Positions 25,929 to 34,419 of a stretch of DNA of 52,658 nt are shown here, piece after piece. Position 1 is the first letter of the stretch. Each line of letters begins with the position of its first letter. The notes under the pieces were generated by a model that was given only the letters and a program-made list of their open reading frames with translations, searched no databases and had not been told where the DNA came from. The translations under genes were made by a program, and so were the position numbers. This stretch comes from Ilumatobacteraceae bacterium (lineage in GTDB: Bacteria; Actinomycetota; Acidimicrobiia; Acidimicrobiales; Ilumatobacteraceae): assembly GCA_025463305.1 (NCBI GenBank), contig JAOBWK010000100.1, forward strand, positions 1 to 52,658. The letters are read 5' to 3'.

Positions 25929-26888
25929 TCATGCGATCCGTCCCAACGAGAAGCAGGCATCGAGCGACGTCTTGGCGATCTCGGCCACGGTGTCGTCGTC
26001 CCAGCCGAAGGCGGTGATGCAACGCTCGTACTCGCCGACGATGTCGACGCCGAGGAAGCCGGGGTCGTCGGTGTTGATGCTCACCGCGACGCCCGCGCGC
26101 AGCAGCGCATCGATCGGGTGCACCTCGAGCGACGGGTAGATGCCGAGCGTGAGGTTCGACGACGGGCAGATGCCGAGCGGGATGCGCCGCTCGGCGAGCT
26201 CGGCCACGAGCGCGGGATCGTCGATGGCACGCACGCCGTGGTCGATCCGGTCCGCGCCGAGGAGGTCGATCGCATCGCGCACGCCCTCCGGGCCACTGGA
26301 CTCACCCGCATGCACGGTGCGATGGAGGCCCGCTGCGCCGGCACGCCGGAACGCCTCGGCGAAGCGGGGTCCCGTGCGCCCGGCCATCGCCTCGTTGCCG
26401 TCGATCGACAGCGCCACGACGCGTGGGTGGCGCAGCTCGACGAGCAGGTCGACGAGGTCCTCGGCCTCCGCGGCAGTCTGCAGGCGCAGCACGCTGACGC
26501 ACAGGCCCACCGGTGTGAGACCGTCGACCTCAGCCGCGGCGAACCCTTCGTCCATCGCATCGATCAGCCCGGCGAGGTCGTCGTGCCAGGTGTGCCAGTG
26601 AGTGGGGTTGAAGATCACGTCGGCGCAGACGATGCCGCTCGCGGCAGCCCGCACGGCGTATGCATACGCCGCGCTCGCCACCATGTCGCGCGTGCGGAGC
26701 AGCCCGCACGACCACGACAGGAACTGCAAGAAGTCGTCGAAGCTCTCGGTGGCGAAGAGCCGCTCGACCGGACGCGGCAGCGGCTCGCCGAGGCCGTGGG
26801 CCAGCAGAGCGAGCTCCGCTGCGCTGAAGCAGCCTTCGAGGTGGACGTGCACCTCGGCTTTCGCGAGGGCAGCGATGTCGACGGTCAT
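25929..26888 (-). CDS. Adenosine-deaminase-family protein 2
   Basis: 319 aa. Ligand and catalytic positions are H14/H16 (VHVHLEG), H193 and E196 in HAGES, H217 in DHGVRA and D274 in NTDDP, with CPSSN at 241-245. It is clearly divergent from the other two copies: shorter, with a FNPTHWHTWHDD segment after the second strand, so probably a different substrate range. It lies between the ABC importer permease (21-nt gap) and the adenine-deaminase gene (53-nt gap), apparently one operon with the importer. Confidence 0.88.
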   Translation of the reverse strand: MTVDIAALAKAEVHVHLEGCFSAAELALLAHGLGEPLPRPVERLFATESFDDFLQFLSWSCGLLRTRDMVASAAYAYAVRAAASGIVCADVIFNPTHWHTWHDDLAGLIDAMDEGFAAAEVDGLTPVGLCVSVLRLQTAAEAEDLVDLLVELRHPRVVALSIDGNEAMAGRTGPRFAEAFRRAGAAGLHRTVHAGESSGPEGVRDAIDLLGADRIDHGVRAIDDPALVAELAERRIPLGICPSSNLTLGIYPSLEVHPIDALLRAGVAVSINTDDPGFLGVDIVGEYERCITAFGWDDDTVAEIAKTSLDACFSLGRIA

Positions 26889-26909
26889 CGTCCGGCCAGC
26901 GACACCGGC

Positions 26910-27776
26910 TCAGTCCTCCGTCAACCGTTCAGGGTTGAACCTGGCGAGGATCGGCGTCTCGATGATGCCGACGACGGCGTAGAGGATCAGCGCCACGGAT
27001 GTCACCACGGCAACGGCCGCCCACACGCCGGTGTAGTCGAACTTCGCGGGCCGTTCGGCGAGGTAGCTGCCGATGCCCTGCTTGGTGAGCAGCCACTCGC
27101 CGAGGAGCGCGCCCACCATCGCGCCGGGCACGGCGATGCGCATCGCCGCGAACAGCGGCGGCACCGCGTAGGGCAGACGCACCTTCAGCAGCGCCGTGCG
27201 GTTGGACCCGCCGTACGCCTCGATCAGGTCGATCGACTGCTTCGGCGCCGACTCGAGGCCGAGCGAGATGTTGACCAGCGAGGGGAAGAACGTGACCAGT
27301 GCGGTGACGACCCGGACCGAGGTGATCGAGTAGCCGGACACCAGACCGATGATCGGGGTGAGCGCGATCAGCGGAACCGAGCGGAGCAGCAACGCGAACG
27401 GCATGAACGTGCGCCTGATCGTCGGCGAGAGGATGAACAGGCTCGACACGACGATGCTCGCGATGAGCCCGATCAGGTAGCCGACGAAGACGTTGCCGAG
27501 CGTGGTCTTCAGGGCCTTGAACAGGGCGGTCCGGTTGGCGTCGGACTTCGGTGCCGAGAACAGGTATGTCCAGACCTGGCTCGGCGACTTCTTGACCAGC
27601 GCGTCGATGTCGACGGTGTGCACGAAGGCGTACCAGAGCACGAACGTCGAGGCGAAGCCGATGCCGAGCAGCATGATGATGCGCCGGACGCGCTTGAGGC
27701 CAGGGTGGTTCCAGGCGGACTGCCCGGAGCCACTCGGGCTCGATTCGTTCTGCACGGTGACTGCGAGGGTGCTCAT
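26910..27776 (-). CDS. ABC importer permease, NitT/TauT (SsuC/ThiX) type
   Basis: 288 aa binding-protein-dependent permease with about six membrane segments (near 34-52, 92-116, 122-145, 150-180, 210-230, 248-270). The EAA loop is IEAYGGSNRTALLKVRLPYAVP (185-206 in part). It has a cytoplasmic N-terminus of ~30 polar residues. ATG 27776 overlaps the preceding permease stop (ATGA). It forms a heteromeric channel with the next upstream gene. Confidence 0.87.
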   Translation of the reverse strand: MSTLAVTVQNESSPSGSGQSAWNHPGLKRVRRIIMLLGIGFASTFVLWYAFVHTVDIDALVKKSPSQVWTYLFSAPKSDANRTALFKALKTTLGNVFVGYLIGLIASIVVSSLFILSPTIRRTFMPFALLLRSVPLIALTPIIGLVSGYSITSVRVVTALVTFFPSLVNISLGLESAPKQSIDLIEAYGGSNRTALLKVRLPYAVPPLFAAMRIAVPGAMVGALLGEWLLTKQGIGSYLAERPAKFDYTGVWAAVAVVTSVALILYAVVGIIETPILARFNPERLTED

Positions 27777-28606
27777 CGCCGGCTCCTTCCTGGCGCCCAG
27801 CGGGTGAAGTAGCGGGCGGAGACGGTGGTGATGAAGAACCCGACGCCGGCGAGCGCCGTGGCGAGGAAGCCGATGCCCCACGTGCGGGACACCTTGTTGG
27901 CCTGGAGGCTGGCGATCATGAAGATCCCGAGGCCGCGCTCACCACCGAAGAACTCGCCGATGATGGCGCCGAGGATCGCGGCCGGAGCGGCGATCTGCAG
28001 CCCGGCGAACGTGCTCGGCAATGCGGAGCGGATGCGCACCTTGACCAGCTGGGTGAACCGGTTGCCGCCGTACGCCTTGACGAGCTCGACGCTGTGGCGA
28101 TCGGCGGAGCGCAGACCGACGAGCACGCCGATCAACGTCGTGAAGAACACACTCAGGGCGACGAGCGCCACCTTCGGCGCATCACCCTTCAGCGAGGCTT
28201 GCAGGATGGGGCCGACGGCGACGATCGGCAGGCAGTACGTGGCCACCGCGATCTGCATCAGTGCCTTCTCGAAGAACGGCACGAGCACGAACAGCATGCC
28301 GATGAAGATCGCCAGCGCGTTGCCGATGAGGTAGCCGCGCCACGCCTCGGAGAACGTCGTGCCGATGTTGCGCGGGTAGTAGTGCCAGTCCACCTTCAGC
28401 TGGTGGATCACGCTCCACGGCTGGGGGATGCCCTTGTGGAGACCCCAGACGGTGGCGGCGAGGATCCAGAAGCCGAGCACCAGCCCGATGCCGAGCACCG
28501 TGCCGGACCACAGCGGCAGGCGGAACCGGCGCTTGGTGCCGTGCTCGGGAACGCCGTCGTCTTCGAGGTAGCCGGACTCCAGGACGAGCTCCGTGTCGGA
28601 CCTCAC
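27773..28606 (-). CDS. ABC importer permease, NitT/TauT (SsuC/ThiX) type
   Basis: 277 aa. The EAA loop is VKAYGGNRFTQLVKVRIRSA and it has about six membrane segments. It starts with GTG 10 nt after the ATPase stop and overlaps the second permease by 4 nt. Two different permeases with one ATPase and one NMT1-like binding protein fit the importer types used for pyrimidine precursors, riboflavin, nitrate and sulfonates. Here the surrounding purine deaminases suggest a nucleobase-like cargo. Confidence 0.87.
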   Translation of the reverse strand: MRSDTELVLESGYLEDDGVPEHGTKRRFRLPLWSGTVLGIGLVLGFWILAATVWGLHKGIPQPWSVIHQLKVDWHYYPRNIGTTFSEAWRGYLIGNALAIFIGMLFVLVPFFEKALMQIAVATYCLPIVAVGPILQASLKGDAPKVALVALSVFFTTLIGVLVGLRSADRHSVELVKAYGGNRFTQLVKVRIRSALPSTFAGLQIAAPAAILGAIIGEFFGGERGLGIFMIASLQANKVSRTWGIGFLATALAGVGFFITTVSARYFTRWAPGRSRR

Positions 28607-28616
28607 GGTTGCGGCC

Positions 28617-29492
28617 TCACAGATCGTCGCCGCTGGTCGGCACGCCGTCGGAGAAGAGCAGGTCGGAGAGGTGGTCCTCGAGCTCGTGGAACTCGTTGCT
28701 GCGGAGCATCTCCGGGGTGCGCGGGCGGGGCAGATCGATCGGCACGATGGCCTTGATCCGGCCCGGCCGGGGGCTCATCACCGCGACGGTGTCGGAGAGG
28801 AACACGGCCTCGGCGATGGAGTGGGTGACGAGCAGGGTCGTGGTGACGCGCTCGGTCCAGATCCGCAGCAGCTCCAGGTTGAGCCGGCGGCGCGTCATCT
28901 CGTCGAGCGCGCCGAACGGCTCGTCGAGCAGGAGCACCTGCGGCTCCACCACGAGCGCTCGAGCGATCGCGACGCGCTGACGCATGCCACCGGAGAGCTG
29001 GGCCGGGCGAGCCTTCTCGAAGCCCTCGAGGCCCACCAGGCTGATCAGGTCGGGGATGGTGTTCGGCCCGACCTTCACGCCGCTCACCTCCAGCGGTAGG
29101 CGGATGTTGCTCTCCACCGTGCGCCACGGCAGCAACGCTGCGTCCTGGAACGCGATGCCGAGGTGCCGCTTGTCGCGCAGCGCCTTCGGCTTCTCGCCGT
29201 GCACGCGCACGTCGCCCGACGTCGGGGTCTCCAGGTCGGCGATGATCCGCAGCACGGTCGACTTGCCGCAGCCCGAGGGTCCGAGCAGCGACAGGAACGA
29301 GCCCTGCGGGGTCCGCAGGTTCAGGTTGTCGAGGGCGACGACCTGCTTGCGTCCGATGGTGAACACCTTGCTCAACGCCGAGATCTGGATCCCCGCGTTG
29401 TTGCTGCTCACTGCGGACGGCGAGGCCGGGACGGCCACCTCTCCCGGATGACTTGCGTCAATCACCGTCCCGTCCTCCTCCGTCACACTCAT
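28617..29492 (-). CDS. ABC importer ATP-binding protein, NitT/TauT (SsuB) type
   Basis: 291 aa. Walker A is GPSGCGKST, the Q-loop is in [11 protein letters not shown], the signature is [15 protein letters not shown], Walker B is [13 protein letters not shown], and the H-loop is in VTHSIAEAV. An N-terminal extension of about 33 Ser/Ala/Glu-rich residues precedes the core. The start at ATG 29492 lies 8 nt after the binding-protein stop. Confidence 0.9.
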   Translation of the reverse strand: MSVTEEDGTVIDASHPGEVAVPASPSAVSSNNAGIQISALSKVFTIGRKQVVALDNLNLRTPQGSFLSLLGPSGCGKSTVLRIIADLETPTSGDVRVHGEKPKALRDKRHLGIAFQDAALLPWRTVESNIRLPLEVSGVKVGPNTIPDLISLVGLEGFEKARPAQLSGGMRQRVAIARALVVEPQVLLLDEPFGALDEMTRRRLNLELLRIWTERVTTTLLVTHSIAEAVFLSDTVAVMSPRPGRIKAIVPIDLPRPRTPEMLRSNEFHELEDHLSDLLFSDGVPTSGDDL

Positions 29493-29500
29493 GTCCTGAC

Positions 29501-30739
29501 TCAGGTGGGGATGCCGAGCAGGTCGGGGTTCTCCGCGTACACCGCTTTCAGCAGTGAGAAGTCGAAGAGCGCCTCGGCCGTGATCGTCAGACCTGCCTTG
29601 CCGAGCGTCTCGATGTTCTTGGCGATCAGGTCGTCGCTCACGCTGAGGATGCCGCCGGTCTTGGCATCGTCCGTGAACACCAGCCCGAGCTCCGACTTCA
29701 CCTCGAGGGTCTGCTCGTCGGTGTCGAGGCCGAGGTCCGAGCCGTACTTCGTGGTGGTCAGCTTCGCTGCGTTGGCGGGGTCCTTGTACACGTCGCGCCA
29801 GCCCTGGATCTGGGCCTTGAGGAACGCCTTGAGCGCCTCCGGGTTGCTCGTGATGGAGTCCTTCTTGACGACGTAGGTCTCGCTCACCAGCGGGTAGCCG
29901 AAGTCGGCGAGCAGGAACGTGACCGTGTCGACCTTCTGCTCCTTGAGCAGGTTGGGCTCGTTGGTGATGAAGCTGAACCAGCAGTCGCACTCGCCGTTCA
30001 CGAGCGGCTGCGGATCGAACTGGGCGGGGAACTTGATGATCTTCGAGTCGTCGATGCCCGACGCCGCGACGAACGCATCCCACACGACCTGGTTGGCGCT
30101 CTGCAGGCCGAACTTCTTGCCGTACATGTCCTCCGGCGTCTTGATCGGGTTGCTGGCGAGCGACATGACCGCGAACGGGTTCTTCTGGTACTCGGCGCCG
30201 ATGATGATCAGGTCACCACCGGCGTTGATCGCGGCCGCCGTCACGTCGGGGGCCGAGATGCCCACGAGGGCGGTGCCGGACGAGACGTCGACCTCGGCCG
30301 CCGTTGCGGTGGGGCCGCCGGCGATCAGGTTGACGGTCGAGAAGCCGGCGGCGGTGTAGTAGCCGTTCGTGTCGGCGAGGTAGGCGCCGGCGAACTCCGA
30401 GTTCTTGATCCACGACAGGCGGAACGCCAGAGTGCCGAGATCGCTGGGGGCGATCGCGACGGTGGTGTCCGAGCCGGCCGTGCTGGCTGCCGTCGAGCCG
30501 GCGGTGCTGGCAGCCGTCGTCCCGGCCGTGGTGCCCGCGGTGCTCCCGGCGGTTGTCGCAGCAGTGGTGTCGGCGGTGCTCGCCTCCGTGGCCGCAGATG
30601 TGCTGGCCGTGGTGGGTGCAGTGGTCGTCGCCGTCTTCTTGTCCGAGCCGCACGCAGCAAGGAACGCGGCGCCGAGCACCGCTCCCCCGCTCAGCTGTGC
30701 GCCTCGCTGCAACAGGTCACGTCGGTTCATCGTGGTCAT
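29501..30739 (-). CDS. NMT1/THI5-like substrate-binding lipoprotein
   Basis: 412 aa. The N-terminus [15 protein letters not shown] has a twin-arginine-like pair, followed by a hydrophobic stretch and the lipobox LAAC (cleavage before C30). It is therefore a membrane-anchored, possibly Tat-exported binding protein. Residues about 36-95 are an almost pure Thr/Ala/Ser/Gly linker with [12 protein letters not shown] repeats. The ligand domain follows ([35 protein letters not shown]), matching NMT1-like proteins that bind HMP, riboflavin or similar. GGAGG precedes the ATG. It is the first gene of the importer operon, with a 121-nt upstream region. Confidence 0.87.
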   Translation of the reverse strand: MTTMNRRDLLQRGAQLSGGAVLGAAFLAACGSDKKTATTTAPTTASTSAATEASTADTTAATTAGSTAGTTAGTTAASTAGSTAASTAGSDTTVAIAPSDLGTLAFRLSWIKNSEFAGAYLADTNGYYTAAGFSTVNLIAGGPTATAAEVDVSSGTALVGISAPDVTAAAINAGGDLIIIGAEYQKNPFAVMSLASNPIKTPEDMYGKKFGLQSANQVVWDAFVAASGIDDSKIIKFPAQFDPQPLVNGECDCWFSFITNEPNLLKEQKVDTVTFLLADFGYPLVSETYVVKKDSITSNPEALKAFLKAQIQGWRDVYKDPANAAKLTTTKYGSDLGLDTDEQTLEVKSELGLVFTDDAKTGGILSVSDDLIAKNIETLGKAGLTITAEALFDFSLLKAVYAENPDLLGIPT

Positions 30740-30860
30740 GGGTCCTCCATCCCGAGGGGCGCCGGACTGCGCCCTTCACCTCGGCGAGGACGCTACGGAT
30801 CGCGCATTTCTTGCGTGTTTCCGGCGATGCGTCGGTTGGTGAACGGTGTGTGCTCCCCGC

Positions 30861-31730
30861 TCAGCGCGCTGCGTTCTTGACGAACTCGTCGTAGTGCGAG
30901 GCGCTCATCCGCTCGCCGCCGTAGAAACCGCCGCGCACGTGGCGGCGGGTGGTCTCGTCTGCCGTGGCCCGCGCCGCGGAGTGCCAGAGGTAGGCGTCGT
31001 GGAGGATGATGTCGCCCCGCTCCGCGTACACCCCGATCTCACCAGGCACCTTCTCGAACCGCAGCGGCATCGGGAACGGTGGCGGCTCGGCCGTGTGGCC
31101 AGCGGCAGCGGCCGACCCCTCCGGCACGCGTGCGCCGTTCACGTTCTCGTACGGGGCCGGCGTCGCCCACAGGTGGCTGCCGGGCACGACGCGCAGGAAC
31201 CCGTTGTCGGGCGAGGTGCCGTCGATGTGGAACGTGAAGGCCACCGACGGCCAGACCCGCAGGTTCGGGCCGCTCTGCCAGTCGGAGTGCCAGCCGATGC
31301 GGGTGTACGAGCTCTCCCGCCCCGGTCGGGCGTCCTGGTAGACGACGCCGAACCGCTCGTTCTCGTCCGCCCAGCAGTCGTCGCCGAGCAGCCCGCGCAT
31401 CAGCGCCATCAGCACGGGATGGTCGATGCAGTCCTTGACGACGGGCGACAGCCGCTCGATGTACAGCACGTAGTTGGCGAACTGGCTGGCGCGGCCGGTG
31501 TCGGCGTCGTCGACGAGGATGGTGGTGCCGTGCTTCGGGTCGAGCTCGCCGGACACGACGCGCGCCTGGGCGTCGACGCACTGCACCTCCATCGCGGCCA
31601 TCGTCGGCTCGTCGAAGATGCCGCGCAGGATCGCGAACCCGTTGGCGCGGAAGAAGGCGAGCAGTCCGTCGGGGTCGTCCGGGCCGAAGACGCCCGGTTC
31701 GAGGTGGGGCAGGGTCGAGCTGTCGGTCAT
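30861..31730 (-). CDS. Phytanoyl-CoA-dioxygenase-family Fe(II)/2-oxoglutarate oxygenase
   Basis: 289 aa. Iron ligands are H148-x-D150 (GWHSDWQSG) and H250 (LWHSAARA). The downstream Arg in TRRHVRGGFYGG is the likely 2-oxoglutarate anchor. PhyH-family enzymes hydroxylate many small molecules, including N-/O-alkyl groups and ectoine. It is the last gene of a three-gene group (deaminase 3, cluster-less Rieske protein, PhyH), starting 13 nt after the Rieske stop with GGAG 7 nt before the ATG. The substrate is unknown; hydroxylation of the same heterocycle is inferred. Confidence 0.85.
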   Translation of the reverse strand: MTDSSTLPHLEPGVFGPDDPDGLLAFFRANGFAILRGIFDEPTMAAMEVQCVDAQARVVSGELDPKHGTTILVDDADTGRASQFANYVLYIERLSPVVKDCIDHPVLMALMRGLLGDDCWADENERFGVVYQDARPGRESSYTRIGWHSDWQSGPNLRVWPSVAFTFHIDGTSPDNGFLRVVPGSHLWATPAPYENVNGARVPEGSAAAAGHTAEPPPFPMPLRFEKVPGEIGVYAERGDIILHDAYLWHSAARATADETTRRHVRGGFYGGERMSASHYDEFVKNAAR

Positions 31731-31743
31731 CGGTGTGCTCCGT

Positions 31744-32667
31744 TCACGCGGTGGTCGCGAGGGTCGGCGGGTGGGCCACGTCGTGGGTGCTGGCGAGGTC
31801 GGCCATCAGCCGGCGCCACGCGACGCTGAGCCGATCAGCCTTGGTGTGCACCTCGCGCGTCAGATCGAGCTCGAGATGCATCGCGGTGTAGCGCTCGAGG
31901 ATGTTCAGGTCCTCCTGCAGGATCGCGTCCTCGTCGGCGACGCACCTCGCCATCGCCGCCGCGTCGTCGCCGAGGTCGTTGCGGGCCATGACCTTGTAGA
32001 CGCGGGTGCTGCCGGCGGTCTCCGGCTGGCAGGAGTACATGATGGTGAACAGCCCGTCGGTCATCGGGAACCGGAGCTCGAGCGACGCGTTGCAGGCCGC
32101 GTAGCCGACCTTGGTGACCTCGTGCGGCTGCACGAGCGGATGCTCGCCCGTGGCGACGAGGGGGTCGTCGTGATTCTGGTACGGCGCCGTGAACGCCGAG
32201 CGAACCAGCCAGTCCTCGCGCACGATCTCGTCGCTGTTCACCTCGAACGCGTCCTCCACACCGAACGACGCAGGGTGGACGAACGGGAAGTGGGCCGCGT
32301 CCATGAAGTTGTCGATCAGCTGCACCGCGCTGACGGGTGTGCGCACGGTGGCGCACGTCGCGGTGAGGAACCCAGCCTCGTGCCATCCCGGCAGCGGGGG
32401 CAGCGGCGCGTTCGGCGTCTCCGGCGCGATCCAGACCAGGCCGAGGTGCTCGACCACGGCGGCGGCCGGATGCTGACCGTCCGCCGGCGTCGCGGTCAGC
32501 TCGCCAGCGTCGCGGCGGAGGTCCCAGCGACGGCCGAGCAGCCAGATCGGCGTGCCATCGGCACCATCCGCACCGCCCGTTGCGTCGACCTCGTCACCGT
32601 GGGCCACGGCGAACCACGCCGCGCCCAGCTCGGGCGAGGTGTTGTGCAGCACCGGCATCGTGCGCAT
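31744..32667 (-). CDS. Rieske-oxygenase-like protein lacking the Rieske cluster region (copy C)
   Basis: 307 aa. The catalytic domain is intact: NFMDAAHFPFVH gives D123, H126 and H131, and the C-terminal KADRLSVAWRRL matches copy B. The N-terminus also aligns with copy B (PIWLLGRRW, then GLVWIAPE), but between them copy B has about 88 residues carrying CxH and CxxH, while copy C has only about 37 and no Cys/His pair. The deletion is in frame, about 51 residues, with no stop, so a folded cluster-less protein is likely. It may work with another cluster donor or have a non-oxygenase role. Start 32667 is 2 nt after the deaminase 3 stop; ATG 32658 is possible. Confidence 0.82.
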   Translation of the reverse strand: MRTMPVLHNTSPELGAAWFAVAHGDEVDATGGADGADGTPIWLLGRRWDLRRDAGELTATPADGQHPAAAVVEHLGLVWIAPETPNAPLPPLPGWHEAGFLTATCATVRTPVSAVQLIDNFMDAAHFPFVHPASFGVEDAFEVNSDEIVREDWLVRSAFTAPYQNHDDPLVATGEHPLVQPHEVTKVGYAACNASLELRFPMTDGLFTIMYSCQPETAGSTRVYKVMARNDLGDDAAAMARCVADEDAILQEDLNILERYTAMHLELDLTREVHTKADRLSVAWRRLMADLASTHDVAHPPTLATTA

Positions 32668-32669
32668 CG

Positions 32670-33722
32670 TCAGCTCGCGTCGCGCAGCGTCATCGACACC
32701 TCGTCGATCATCCCGTGCATGCGCTGCTTCTCGTCCTCGCTGGCCCACGTCGCGGTGACACCGTCGTGGGCGATCTGCACCATCGTCTCGACCGAGTAAC
32801 CGTAGGTGTTGGCGACGTTCGTGTACTCGGCACCGAGCGAGAGCCCCACCAGCGCGGGATCGTCGGTGTTCAAGGTGGCGAGCAGGCCCGCCTCGCGCAT
32901 CGTCGGGAACGCGTGCTGGCCGAGCGACGGGCACTTGTCGGGGTTGATGATCACGTTCGCCGAGGGGCACACGGTGAGCGGGATCTGCTCGTCGACGAGC
33001 CGGGCGAGCAGGTCGCGATCGTCGAGCACGGAGATGCCGTGGTCGATCCGCTCGCAGTCCAGCACGTCGAGCGCGAGGCCGATCGCGCTCGCCGGGGAGT
33101 CCTCGCCCTGGTGGGCCGTACGGTGCAGGCCTGCAGCCTTGGCCATCGTGTACGCGCCGGCAAAGGCGCACGGATCGACACCCCGCTCCGTGGAGTCCAT
33201 GCCGATGCCGATGATCCGTTCGCTGCCGTGCGCCGCCCGCCGGCGCAGCTCGATCAGCATCTCCATCTGCTCGTCCGCCACGGCCCCACCGAAGTCGCGG
33301 TCGATGTCGTAGATCATCCGCGTGACCGATCCGGTCTCGCGCTCGCCGGCGGAGAGCCCGTCGTCGATGCCGGCGACGATGTCGGCCAGCGACATGCCGT
33401 TGCGCAGGTGACGGGCGGGCGTGAAGAACACCTCGCGGTACACGACACCGTTCGAGGCCGCCTGCAGCACGCTCTCGTACGAGAGCATCGCCCAGTCCTC
33501 ACGGGTCTGCAGCACCGATTGCACGAACCAGAAGACATCGAGGAACCCGGTCAGGTTCGCGTACCGGTACATCTCCTCGAGCGGCGCCGGCTGGCTGACA
33601 CCGTTCTTGCGGGCCAACTCGGCGAGCGTGTCGGCCAGCATCGTGCCCTCGAGGTGGACGTGGAGCTCAACCTTGGGCAGACGAGTGAGCGTGTCGCGCA
33701 GCGAGGTGGGCACAACCGACAC
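32670..33722 (-). CDS. Adenosine-deaminase-family protein 3
   Basis: 350 aa. Ligand and catalytic positions are H21/H23 (ELHVHLEG), H204 and E207 in AHQGED (Gln replaces the common Ala of HAGE), H228 in DHGISV and D287 in NTDDP. CPSAN replaces CPTSN, and MDSTERG replaces the usual DLAGxE. It is closer in length to true adenosine deaminases than copies 1 and 2. GTG 33722 has GGAAG about 7 nt upstream. It is the first gene of the group with Rieske copy C and PhyH. The region 33723-33840 upstream is the probable promoter; I see no clear boxes. Confidence 0.86.
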   Translation of the reverse strand: MSVVPTSLRDTLTRLPKVELHVHLEGTMLADTLAELARKNGVSQPAPLEEMYRYANLTGFLDVFWFVQSVLQTREDWAMLSYESVLQAASNGVVYREVFFTPARHLRNGMSLADIVAGIDDGLSAGERETGSVTRMIYDIDRDFGGAVADEQMEMLIELRRRAAHGSERIIGIGMDSTERGVDPCAFAGAYTMAKAAGLHRTAHQGEDSPASAIGLALDVLDCERIDHGISVLDDRDLLARLVDEQIPLTVCPSANVIINPDKCPSLGQHAFPTMREAGLLATLNTDDPALVGLSLGAEYTNVANTYGYSVETMVQIAHDGVTATWASEDEKQRMHGMIDEVSMTLRDAS

Positions 33723-33840
33723 ATTGTTCTTCCGATGTTTCGCCGACGTGAACGGACGAGCACGGAATGATGAGCACAGTGTGTCCGACGTCGCAGTCCA
33801 TCAGCAGCGCTGTTGGACCCGTGTCGGCGAGCGCGACCGG

Positions 33841-34344
33841 TTACTGGGCGCCGACCTGTTGGGCGTAGTCGACGCCGCAGCTCTGGTCGAGGCCGAGCAC
33901 CTGCATGAAGCGCCCGAACGCGATGTACTTGCCGATGACCAGCGTCAGCTCGACGATGTCGGCCGGCGAGAAGTGCTCGCCGAGGCGGGCGATGAAGGCG
34001 TCGTCGATGTTCGCCGAATCGCGGCTGAAGCGGTCCGCGTACTCGATCGCGACGGCCTCCTTCTCGGTGAACGCCGTGCTGGTCCTGAACGACTCGACCT
34101 CGTTCAGCAGCTCCTCGGTGATGCCGGCCGCCTGCGCCGCCGGTGTGCGCCAGGCCAGGCAGACCGTGCAGGCGTTGATCTGGGCGACGCGCATCCGCAC
34201 CAGCTCGTGCACCCGCGGGTCGATCGGGCTCGCGGCCACCGCCGCGTCCATGCCGCCGACCGCCTTGGCGAGCTCCGGTCGGATCAGCGACAGCGCGTTG
34301 ACGATCTCGAGGGTGCTGGTGTCGGGGAGCGCGATGCGGGCCAT
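33841..34344 (-). CDS. Carboxymuconolactone-decarboxylase/AhpD-family protein
   Basis: 167 aa, all-helical CMD fold. The redox-type CxxC is C59/C62 in INACTVCLAW. The proton-relay His that follows the CxxC in AhpD is missing, so peroxidase activity is doubtful. Members act as decarboxylases, redox partners or unknown oxidoreductases. The start is supported by TAGCAT 6 nt upstream. It is on the same strand as the deaminase 3 group but separated from it by 118 nt. Confidence 0.82.
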   Translation of the reverse strand: MARIALPDTSTLEIVNALSLIRPELAKAVGGMDAAVAASPIDPRVHELVRMRVAQINACTVCLAWRTPAAQAAGITEELLNEVESFRTSTAFTEKEAVAIEYADRFSRDSANIDDAFIARLGEHFSPADIVELTLVIGKYIAFGRFMQVLGLDQSCGVDYAQQVGAQ

Positions 34345-34350
34345 GTGGTG

Positions 34351-34356
34351 ATGCTA
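34351..34356 (-). promoter_or_regulatory. Putative -10 box of a leaderless promoter
   Basis: TAGCAT on the minus strand, 6 nt upstream of the ATG at 34344; no Shine-Dalgarno sequence. Confidence 0.45.
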
Positions 34357-34407
34357 GGCCCACCGCGGCAAACCATCGGGACACGGAGACGCACGATCAA
34401 CGCGTGC

Positions 34408-34413
34408 CAGACT
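34408..34413 (+). promoter_or_regulatory. Possible -10 box (CAGACT) of a leaderless promoter
   Basis: CAGACT lies 6 nt before the ATG at 34420 within GCCAGACTC. The same nine bases precede another start at 39103, also with a 6-nt gap. It is a weaker match to TANNNT than the other boxes. Confidence 0.3.
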
Positions 34414-34419
34414 CATCCG

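Noticed and set aside
29501..30739. Thiamine-precursor (HMP) importer
   Set aside because: The NMT1-like domain alone could suggest it, but no THI-box riboswitch or thiamine gene is nearby, and the operon continues into purine deaminases.
19567..31730. Saxitoxin-like biosynthesis (Rieske plus PhyH plus deaminase genes)
   Set aside because: There is no amidinotransferase, polyketide-like SxtA or carbamoyltransferase. The deaminases are purine-type and an importer is present, so catabolism is likelier.
31744..32667. Frameshifted pseudogene of a Rieske oxygenase
   Set aside because: The frame is uninterrupted from start to stop, and the catalytic domain is intact. The missing part is a clean in-frame loss, and no other frame in the region encodes the missing CxH/CxxH motifs.
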